Origin: Hormiphora californensis
Taxonomy: Eukaryota; Ctenophora; Tentaculata; Cydippida; Pleurobrachiidae
Reading direction: 5' to 3'
NCBI GenBank assembly: GCA_020137815.1
Contig: CM035353.1
Coordinates: 5,506,597 to 5,570,596, forward strand
Length of the DNA stretch: 64,000 bases
Part shown: in pieces, positions 56,260-64,000 of the stretch
Position numbering within the stretch: the stretch's first letter is position 1
How the letters are laid out: each line of letters starts with the position of its first letter
Position numbers and translations under genes: made by a program
The notes under the pieces: model-generated
Seen by the model: the letters and a program-made list of their open reading frames with translations, nothing else
Databases searched by the model: none
What the model was told of the DNA's origin: nothing

Positions 56260-57367
56260 CCGCGTGGCCCAAATTAAAGGGAGGGTACGTTGGCCTTCTT
56301 TTCACCCAGAAGTTTAATTTCAATCACTCTGATATTTTGACACAATGTCTGCATGGTTACTCATTCGAGGAATCCGAAGTTTCAGCCCTCTGGATAAAAG
56401 TTCATTTTTTTCGACCGAATGAACATTGAATGAACACCAATATGGGACCATATTTCGGTACCAAAGTTTCACAAATTTGTTTGGCTATCGATTACCTTTT
56501 GAATGGGACCAGTCTGAGCTTAATTGGATCACCACAAGAGTCACAGTGATCCGTTTTCTAAGCCTAGGGTAAGTCATGTGATCCCCATAAAATTATGACG
56601 TGTTAGCAAGAGAGCTTACATTTTAACGGATGCTGTATCGGTCACACCATCCTCATTAGCAGACGTGATACGTGATACTCGTCCGTTACACCTGCTTATT
56701 GGCACTTAGTAATGACGCTATCGTCTCATTAGGTGTCAGATGACCAGACCTAGGGTTAGATAACTAGACACTGTGTCTCTTGTGGTGGTCCAATTGAGCT
56801 CAAATTAGTCGCGTTTGAAAGGAAATCGATACCCGAAGGCGACTGTGAAATTCCGGTTCCAAAAAGCATTCCTGTTTTCAAGTTCATTCAGGATTCATTC
56901 CAATGGGAAAAATGAATTTTAAGATAGAGAGCTTAAATTCCGGCTAACATCGAAATTGATCAAGTGTAGTGGCCGCACAGATTTTTAGCGCCTGAATTTA
57001 CCGATTTCTGGTCAAAACAGGTCAAAATCGATGTTTGGTAAAAAATATCATCTTTAAATAACTTATTTCACCCACTAAACTTGATTCAATTTTAATAAAA
57101 ATTCAGATTGCCATTTGTTGATACTTGCACTATTGTATGACAGTTTTTTAAATAATAAAATCGAATTTAATCAAGAGAAAACCTCAAAAAACCCGAAAAA
57201 CGAAAAATTGAGTTCATTCATGAACTTTCAACTTTTATGATTTGAAACTTCGGATTCCTCGAATGAGTACCCATGCAGACATTGTGTCAAAATATCAGAG
57301 TGATTGAAATTAAACTTCTGGGTGAAAAGAAGGCCAACGTACCCTCCCTTTAATTTGGGCCACGCGG
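56260..57367. mobile_element. 1.1-kb element with ~134-bp terminal inverted repeats and TA duplication
   Basis: Starts CCGCGTGGCCCAAATTAAAG at 56,260 and ends with its complement at 57,367, flanked by TA on both sides. The arms match for about 134 bp (left to about 56,393, right from about 57,240). The interior is AT-rich with no transposase ORF, so it is non-autonomous. Confidence 0.85.
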
Positions 57368-57666
57368 TATATAGTAGCACTGGCAGGTTTTCATGCGCTT
57401 GTGTGTAGAAGTGTTGTGTGTGCTCCCTCTTTTGTTTTTGAGTTAGAAGGTATTTCTAAGGTGGGGGCTCTGCCCCCACACCCCCCTTTTGGGCCCGGGG
57501 CACTTGCCAGTGCTATGATAGTAGGTACGCAGAAACGCTATATTTATAATATTATTCTCATACTAGAAAAAGGGGCCTGCGCTCCTATAAGTTGTTTTAA
57601 CAATTAACATATTGCTTCGTTACGTGGCACCCCCCCCCCCCCCCCTCTTAACCTTTTCTCTTTGCC

Positions 57667-57688
57667 TCTCCGAGAGAGAGAGAGAGAC

Positions 57689-57726
<38 letters not shown>

Positions 57727-57732
57727 CGACGA

Positions 57733-57776
<44 letters not shown>

Positions 57777-57780
57777 GAGA
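57667..57780. repeat. (GA)n microsatellite
   Basis: GA tract with gcgacgaagag interruption, directly preceded by a C-run of about 18 bases. Confidence 0.95.
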
Positions 57781-59041
57781 GTCTCCCTTTACTTTTATTA
57801 TTTATTTTTTGATCTCTCCCCCCCCCTTGGCATTATTATTCATATGTTTTCTGTGTACCTTACGTTATTATAACTGGAGTGCAGGCACCTTTTTATAGTA
57901 TATATGGTCTTGTTTTTTTTTAACTGGTCGTCTCCTCGACTGAAATTCGAAAAAATTTTGGAAAAAGGAGTATTTAGGTAAGAAATATTTTTCAAAATTG
58001 CTAAAAATCAAAATTATGATGTAAAAGTGTCTTGAGAGTAATTTAAGCTTGTGTTTTTTAAACTTACTCATGTTGTGCGGTGCATATGACCACGTTTGCT
58101 AAAACTGTACAAAATCTTCAGGACAAATAATAAACTTGCAATTTTTGAGTAAATTGCAGATAATTGGTCTATAAATCTTGCCTACAGCGATGAGTAAGCA
58201 TGTGACTCATCTAGTGCGGTGCAATTGGCACTCAAAGTAGCAGCATTTTTAAATCGAGGTTTTATAGTATCAAATGGACTTTATTATTCCCCAAATGTTG
58301 ACTAATACGTTCCTCATTTGTAAAGGAACAATTAGTGCTGAAAAAAAATCAAAAAGTTTACTCATTTGGTGCGGTGACACGGAAAATATCAAGTTCTATT
58401 AAAATGCCCATGCACCGCACCAAATGAGTAAATGATTCCAATTTTGATCAGAAACAGTTGATATAGACACTAGCTACACCACTAGCTAGTTTTCAGACGT
58501 ATTTACTCATTAATTGCGGTGTAGTTGACAAGTCGCAATATGCAACCACTTTTGAAGCCTCTGCACCGCACCCCATGAGTAAACTTTAGTGTTGATTTTA
58601 GGTTCATAGTATCAAGAAATGTCGATAGAAAAGGTGTGCAAGAAACCGTAATGCTATTTGCTCATGTTTACCCTTCAAGAGTAAGAAAAAAGCAGAAATT
58701 TAGGGCCTGCACCGCACTAAAAGAGTAAAATGTTTATCGATGTTAGTTTTGTTGATTGGGAAAAAATTATGGTCATCGATTCCTGAAATTTCAACTTATA
58801 AGAGGCATCAGGAGGCAAATTAGAGGTCAGCACCGCACAAGGGCACCGCACGTCGTATTTTCATTAATAGCACCGCTCAGGAGTAAGATAGAGATCTGGT
58901 TTTTTCGCTAAAAGGAAATTTGAACACTGCACCATCTGAGTATATGAAAATCAACCCCCGGCTGTTATGTTAATGTATCGGAATCTTTGATTGAAAAATT
59001 TTGGTCGGACGACCAGTTAAAAAAAACAAGACCATATTATC

Positions 59042-59104
59042 ATAATATAGCGTTTCTGCGTATACCTACTATTATAGTAGGTATACGCAGAAACGCTATA
59101 TTAT
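59042..59104. repeat. Near-perfect hairpin, 30-bp arms, 3-bp loop
   Basis: Arms 59,042-59,071 and 59,075-59,104 (core gcgtttctgcgtatacctac) are exact complements with loop tta. One arm also occurs alone at about 57,520-57,550 (gtacgcagaaacgctatat). Confidence 0.93.
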
Positions 59105-59116
59105 AATAATATATAC

Positions 59117-59126
59117 TATAAAAAGG
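59117..59126 (+). promoter_or_regulatory. Candidate TATA box of the intronless GPCR
   Basis: TATAAAAAGG lies 46 bp before the ATG at 59,163. A start site about 30 bp downstream would leave a 5' leader of roughly 15 nt. The box is inside the right terminal repeat of the upstream element. Confidence 0.45.
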
Positions 59127-59162
59127 TGCCTGCACTCCAGTTATATTCCTTAGTTAGTCATC

Positions 59163-61454
59163 ATGGCCCTAGCATCAGCACTACATTGTATTCTCATGTT
59201 CGCCGTGAAGTGTTCGGTACCTCCCCTCGTTCCACCCCCAATCTGTAACCTGTCCATCCCCGTGGTCCCAAGCTTTCACCTAGAGAAAAGCAAACCGTGG
59301 TTATCTGATTTCATTACCACTAAACGGTCCTGCAACAACGTTCCAAGCCACGAGATTGTCCCTGATTCTTCTCCACGCGGTCATGATGAACTCACATGCC
59401 CCTTTACTGCTAACGTATTGACAACGTGCGACTGCGTTATGCACAGCAAGGCGTGTTTAGGAATGTCCTGGAATTGCACCATTCCCAGTTTTAATATATG
59501 TGACGGATATTCACAATGCCTGATGGACGAGTGTGGTAACGACTGTAATACCTCTGTTATCTACTGTCCAGGACCGGATAAGGGCTGTGTCAGTATGGCC
59601 CAGGCTTGTGATGGGATTGCGGACTGCCCGGGAGGGGAGGATGAGAGAGCGTGTGAGGGGGCCAAAAACATAACATGTTTTAGTAGAGATGGTCAGTACA
59701 TCAACTTGATAACTTCTCCCACTGCACTTTGTAGGGGTGCTCTCTTCAAGTCTGTAGCCAGCTGGCCCGTTATAGGATCTTGTGGAGAATGCAAAAACAA
59801 GGTAGAGGAAACCACAGTTGAACAATGTATCGACATCGTTGTGTCTAGTTCTACTCATAAGTACTCTCCTGTAGAGTCTGTAGAGTCTACAACTAGTAGG
59901 ATCCGGGAAGACTGCAGGACAAGGTGCAACGTCACAAAGAAGTTGTGTGGACTTATAATGGGTATGAACCCCGACTCACCAATGGTGTCCCACTCCACAG
60001 CATGCCTGTCAGGTGATTATCTTCCAGTGAAGGCCCTGTGTGATGGTGTTATAGATTGTACAGACAGAAGCGACGAGAAGTATTGTCCGGGTAGGTTTTA
60101 TTGCAGTGTGGAGGACGCGGAGTGGGTTGAAGAGGACAAGGTTTGTGATGGTTACAAAGACTGTAAAACGGGACTGGACGAGTGCAACACATGTGCCCGG
60201 GGTTTTTTCTCTTCGGACGAGCGGATAATCCGGCACACCACCTCCTGTGGAGTCTGCGTGTTTGTGGTTGTAGTGATCATCGCCGCTAACATTTACCAAC
60301 TCCTAGAGATAAACTATTTCCTGGACCCTGATGCAGGTAAACACATCCTTGTGGATAGATTCCTAAAGATAGCACTCATTGTCCACGATATTTTGATGGG
60401 GGTCTATCTGGGTTGTCTTCTTGTCGCTAACTTCTGGTTCTACGGCCGGTACTGTCAGTTTGATACGGAATGGAGGACGGGTACCTCTTGTCACGTTTTG
60501 GGGGTGATATTCAGTGTCTCCTCTCATGGATCTCTTTTAACGGTCCTCCTCATGTCCATAACCCGTGCCTACAAATGTACAAATCCCTTAACAGAGGGCC
60601 TTCCAAAGAGTTCTGTATACATCGTATCAGGGCTCCTCATCCTACTGAATCTAGTCCATGCTACAATCCCGCTAGTCAAGGTTGGGGTGGTACAAGAAGT
60701 CTTTAGAAATCACATCCAGATCCCCAACACTAACCCCTTTTTAGAGAAGCAGCACACAAACCTAACTAGGATTACTGAGATTCACGCGGTGTTCTTCGGC
60801 AACAGTTCCACGGCTGATTTCTATGATAAGGTTCAAGATTTGAAGTCCGTAACAAACAACCGAGATATATTTGACGTCCAAGATTTCTCCCTCTATAGTT
60901 GGTCTCCAGTGTGCCTCCCTGACATGTTTACCACCCGGCCAGGTCCCATGGTCTACTACAAGATCTTCTACGTGTCCGCTCTTGGGTTCGTGCTCCTCCT
61001 AGTGGCTATATCTTACGGTCTCATATTGTTTTCAATTCTGAAGACGTCCATAGCGAAGCCAAAAGAACAAAGAATTGGGGTGGTGGGAAAGAAAGTTGCA
61101 GTGATCGTGGGTGTCAAGTTCTCAACCTGGGTGTTTGTCCTGACCATCATGGTTTACACCATGGTCACAGAGGGTTTTGTGGGCTCGACCTGGTTTGAGA
61201 TTACAGCCATCATCATAATACCCATCAACAGTGGTCTAAATCCTGTATTTCATTCCGAGCTTTACAAGAAACTAACAGCACTATGGACCCGGATATCTAC
61301 TGCAGTTAGCAAACTGACTAACAGGAATGTTTTGTCGGATGTTCATGTAGTAGCCCAGATGTCTACCGGACAGGCGGGTCTTGAGGAGAATATAGAGATG
61401 AAGCCGATTGGTCCTCTCAAATGGCAAGCCAGGGCTCGTGGCGCCACGATATAG
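59163..61454 (+). CDS. Intronless LDLa-containing GPCR, LGR-like, 763 residues
   Basis: The single frame starts with a signal peptide (MALASALHCILMFAVKCSV). The ectodomain (to about residue 355) is Cys-rich with LDL-receptor class A modules: FNICDGYSQCLMDECGNDC, QACDGIADCPGGEDERAC, LCDGVIDCTDRSDEKYC and KVCDGYKDCKTGLDEC. TM1 is GVCVFVVVVIIAANIYQLL. TM2 (ALIVHDILMGVYLGCLLVAN) and the following Cys resemble the LGR/RXFP class and the other receptor of this window. TM7 reads IIIIPINSGLNPVFHS, so the NPxxY tyrosine is replaced by His. TM6 has STW where the relative has FCW. The TM4-TM5 loop is about 120 residues. A receptor with altered activation switches, or a binding protein, are both possible. 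Lack of introns, against seven exons in the relative at 27.6-39.1 kb, suggests retroposition or intron loss; I see no poly-A tail or flanking duplication. Confidence 0.9.
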   Translation: MALASALHCILMFAVKCSVPPLVPPPICNLSIPVVPSFHLEKSKPWLSDFITTKRSCNNVPSHEIVPDSSPRGHDELTCPFTANVLTTCDCVMHSKACLGMSWNCTIPSFNICDGYSQCLMDECGNDCNTSVIYCPGPDKGCVSMAQACDGIADCPGGEDERACEGAKNITCFSRDGQYINLITSPTALCRGALFKSVASWPVIGSCGECKNKVEETTVEQCIDIVVSSSTHKYSPVESVESTTSRIREDCRTRCNVTKKLCGLIMGMNPDSPMVSHSTACLSGDYLPVKALCDGVIDCTDRSDEKYCPGRFYCSVEDAEWVEEDKVCDGYKDCKTGLDECNTCARGFFSSDERIIRHTTSCGVCVFVVVVIIAANIYQLLEINYFLDPDAGKHILVDRFLKIALIVHDILMGVYLGCLLVANFWFYGRYCQFDTEWRTGTSCHVLGVIFSVSSHGSLLTVLLMSITRAYKCTNPLTEGLPKSSVYIVSGLLILLNLVHATIPLVKVGVVQEVFRNHIQIPNTNPFLEKQHTNLTRITEIHAVFFGNSSTADFYDKVQDLKSVTNNRDIFDVQDFSLYSWSPVCLPDMFTTRPGPMVYYKIFYVSALGFVLLLVAISYGLILFSILKTSIAKPKEQRIGVVGKKVAVIVGVKFSTWVFVLTIMVYTMVTEGFVGSTWFEITAIIIIPINSGLNPVFHSELYKKLTALWTRISTAVSKLTNRNVLSDVHVVAQMSTGQAGLEENIEMKPIGPLKWQARARGATI

Positions 61455-61867
61455 GTTCATCTGCAACAGACAGGTATGGACTCCACTTAAAGACGGGTGT
61501 GTTTAGAGCAATTGTAGAATAAGAAGACCTTTGCGATTATGCTATCATAAGTGCTTCCTACATCCTTAAAAACTTCAGGAAATCACCAGTGCTGATGACG
61601 GAATATGTAGATAAGAAGAAGACGAAGTTAAAGATAAATGGAGGAGGAAGAAAGACAGACAGATCGAGAAAGTGAGTGTACCTCGGAGTATAAATGGAGA
61701 CAAGGTTTATTAGATTGGTTTTCTAGACTCTAGAGAGCTGGAGAGTGGGACATTGAGATAAGAGAATGGTTGGTGTGCCGAATATATCTGTGTGGTATTG
61801 CTTTCTATAACATCAAGCTGCGAATCGCAGCCTACGCTGTTCCATTTAATCATTTGAGACATGATAA

Positions 61868-61944
<77 letters not shown>

Positions 61945-62940
61945 TGGGAAAGCTTTAAGATATTGTATTTAAATTGTAACGGCTGGTTGATGAATATTCG
62001 TTTTTAAGTTATGCTGTATATGGCTTGTTAACTTTGTTGAATAAGGGTCATTGTTGAGTAAGCCTTCAAGGATATCGTATATTGGAGCTAGAGAGTTCCA
62101 TATGTTGCAATGTTACAAGTTCCAACAAATATTTGGTCTGTATGGCGTCGTTTTTTCGAGTATATACGACTTTATACGGATTCGGTATGGTGTTGGTCTG
62201 TATGGTGTCGTTCTGTATCGTGTCGGTCTGTATGTAGCCTATAGGAGGTTACCCTTTGTGTCACCTAAGAGTCCCCGGAGTCCTTTTAACTTTTTTACTA
62301 ATCGCTATTCGCTATCCTGCTAAGTGCCAAATTAAAGTAGGAATTTGGAATTTTAACGTAATAAAAGTCAAAACGCCTCCAGTCTCCAGGAGCTTTCAGG
62401 TCAGACACAGGCGAGCTTTTACTGCTTACATAGCCTTAAAAAACAGGAGACCCGAGAAACAGGGCGACGTTAAAATCTGGGTGTTTGGTTACGCGCAAAT
62501 CCAGAATTTACGCCGCGCACGCGCGCGCGTGGTTTTTTCGCTCGGAGAAAATCACAGCTCGAATCAGTTCAAATTTTTGAACTGAAACTTTTTCAAAAAA
62601 GAGAAAAAGAGAAAAAGCCGAGGAAAATCCGAAAAACAGGCTTTGAGGGTTAAAATAAAGAACAATAACGATGGTTGTTGATGGGCTTAAAAAGGAATGT
62701 GTTTAGATAAGAATTAAGAACGAGGGTTTTGACCAGAAACGTCCAAATTGTGTGATAAAAGTGTGTGACAAACTTACAAAATTACAAGACTTGATCGCTT
62801 ACGCCTTACCGGTGCCAATCGCCTAGTAAGAAATAAGGACTGTTAAAGAGATAATTAAAGCCTTATTCTAACGATCAAAGTATCGTTCATGGTCTGGATC
62901 ATAGTCTGGATCACAGTCTGGATCATGGTCTCCCGTCTCG
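61455..62940. other. 3' flank of the intronless GPCR; no further gene
   Basis: Contains a (GA)n tract (61,870-61,941), a small 'ggtctgtatggtgtcgtt' repeat (62,135-62,235) and GC-rich dispersed repeat text (62,455-62,535: 'cgttaaaatctgggtgttt', also found at 26,985). Confidence 0.55.
61870..61941. repeat. (GA)n microsatellite
   Basis: Pure GA run of about 70 bp. Confidence 0.97.
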
Positions 62941-62950
62941 ATCATGGTCT

Positions 62951-63250
62951 ATGACAATGACAATGACAATGACAATGACTATGACTATGACTATGACTAT
63001 GACTATGACAATGACTATGACTATGACAATGACAATGACAATGACAATGACAATGACAATGACAATGACAATGACAATGACAATGACAATGACAATGACA
63101 ATGACAATGACAATGACAATGACAATGACAATGACAATGACAATGACAATGACAATGACAATGACAATGACAATGACAATGACAATGACAATGACAATGA
63201 CAATGACAATGACAATGACAATGACAATGACAATGACAATGACAATGACA
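62951..63250. repeat. 6-bp tandem array (atgaca)n
   Basis: About fifty units of atgaca, with atgact variants near the start (62,980-63,025). It is preceded by degenerate 12-bp 'atggtctggatc' repeats (62,889-62,949). Confidence 0.98.
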
Positions 63251-63650
63251 ATGGTCTGTCATGGTCTGTCATGGTCTGTCATGGTCTGTCATGGTCTGTC
63301 ATGGTCTGTCATGGTCTGTCATGGTCTGTCATGGTCTGTCATGGTCTGTCATGGTCTGTCATGGTCTGTCATGGTCTGTCATGGTCTGTCATGGTCTGTC
63401 ATGGTCTGTCATGGTCTGTCATGGTCTGTCATGGTCTGTCATGGTCTGTCATGGTCTGTCATGGTCTGTCATGGTCTGTCATGGTCTGTCATGGTCTGTC
63501 ATGGTCTGTCATGGTCTGTCATGGTCTGTCATGGTCTGTCATGGTCTGTCATGGTCTGTCATGGTCTGTCATGGTCTGTCATGGTCTGTCATGGTCTGTC
63601 ATGGTCTGTCATGGTCTGTCATGGTCTGTCATGGTCTGTCATGGTCTGTC
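63251..63650. repeat. 10-bp tandem array (atggtctgtc)n
   Basis: Forty identical copies of atggtctgtc. All frames are open only because the unit contains no stop. Confidence 0.98.
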
Positions 63651-63850
63651 TCTTGATGTCTATTGATGTCTCTTGATGTCTCTTGATGTCTCTTGATGTC
63701 TCTTGATGTCTCTTGATGTCTCTTGATGTCTCTTGATGTCTCTTGATGTCTCTTGATGTCTCTTGATGTCTCTTGATGTCTCTTGATGTCTCTTGATGTC
63801 TCTTGATGTCTCTTGATGTCTCTTGATGTCTCTTGATGTCTCTTGATGTC
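63651..63850. repeat. 10-bp tandem array (tcttgatgtc)n
   Basis: Twenty copies of tcttgatgtc (one tattgatgtc), in the same 10-bp register as the array before it. Confidence 0.98.
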
Positions 63851-64000
63851 TTGTGATGTCTTGTGATGTCTTGTGATGTCTTGTGATGTCTTGTGATGTC
63901 TTGTGATGTCTTGTGATGTCTTGTGATGTCTTGTGATGTCTTGTGATGTCTTGTGATGTCTTGTGATGTCTTGTGATGTCTTGTGATGTCTTGTGATGTC
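63851..64000. repeat. 10-bp tandem array (ttgtgatgtc)n, runs off window
   Basis: Fifteen copies of ttgtgatgtc to the last base, again in unbroken 10-bp register. Confidence 0.98.

Larger units (their letters stand above)
57868..59145. mobile_element. 1.28-kb TIR element with clustered subterminal motif
   Basis: The left end (taactggagtgcaggcacct, ttttatagtatatatggtc, aactggtcgtc) is mirrored at the right (gacgaccagtt, aagaccatattat, actataaaaaggtgcctgca, ctccagtta). The right arm is split by a 63-bp hairpin (59,042-59,104). Inside, a motif of about 20 bp, 'ttactcatttggtgcggtg', occurs in both orientations at about 58,063, 58,189, 58,356, 58,412, 58,501, 58,562 and 58,708, with degenerate copies to 58,930. 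Such repeated motifs are typical transposase-binding sites. No transposase is encoded. Confidence 0.8.

Noticed and set aside
62944-63676. 240-codon Asp-Asn and Met-Thr repeat ORFs, then LSWSVMVCHG repeats
   Set aside because: Pure microsatellite translation with all frames open.
62951-64000. CRISPR-like regular array
   Set aside because: Units are contiguous 6- and 10-mers with no spacers, in an animal genome.

Overview
This 64 kb window is animal nuclear DNA. Genes are split by GT/AG introns, and the proteins I recognise are metazoan: stearoyl-CoA desaturase, PDE6D, CFAP107, glutamine-hydrolysing GMP synthase and two LGR/relaxin-receptor-like GPCRs with LDL-receptor class A modules. Non-LTR retrotransposons, MITEs and TTAGGG-like tracts fit an invertebrate, probably marine. 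I cannot name the species, and I saw no bacterial features, CRISPR array, tRNA or rRNA.

Layout. 350-3064 (-) is a stearoyl-CoA desaturase gene whose last exon lies off the left edge. 3.1-9.5 kb is repeats. 9.8-15.0 kb (+) holds two orphan exons and an unrecognised 442-residue disordered ORF. 15.9-17.2 kb (-) is a complete four-exon PDE6D. 17.4-19.4 kb is a LINE fragment with a 30-bp minisatellite that resembles part of the LINE itself. 20.4-22.7 kb (-) is a decayed or error-containing multi-PDZ gene with a 722-bp hAT-like insertion, flanked by a perfect 8-bp duplication, inside an exon. 24.2-26.2 kb is a second LINE remnant. 27.6-39.1 kb (-) is a seven-exon LDLa/LGR-type GPCR of about 1159 residues. 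Its 7.2 kb intron holds, on the opposite strand, a non-LTR element with Myb-like repeats and a restriction-like endonuclease. 40.7-49.6 kb (+) is GMP synthase, with a possible 338-codon exon between its two catalytic domains. 50-54.2 kb is repeats. 54.3-55.8 kb (-) is a complete five-exon CFAP107. 56.3-59.1 kb holds two long terminal-inverted-repeat elements. 59.2-61.5 kb (+) is an intronless LDLa GPCR whose TATA box lies in the terminal repeat of the element upstream. 62.9-64.0 kb is a chain of tandem arrays running off the right edge.

The genes form no operon. PDE6D (cargo of prenylated proteins to cilia) and CFAP107 (axonemal microtubule inner protein) both serve cilia. The two GPCRs are relatives of one receptor class. 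GMPS and SCD are housekeeping enzymes.

Caution: several patches (about 5.27-5.4, 7.97-8.1, 8.56-9.1, 33.3-38.2, 48.4-49.5 and 50.3-51.2 kb) show swollen homopolymers and frame breaks in otherwise recognisable proteins. They look like poor consensus sequence, so pseudogene calls there are unsafe. Exon boundaries were inferred by eye from splice signals, reading phase and remembered family similarity, with no alignment run.
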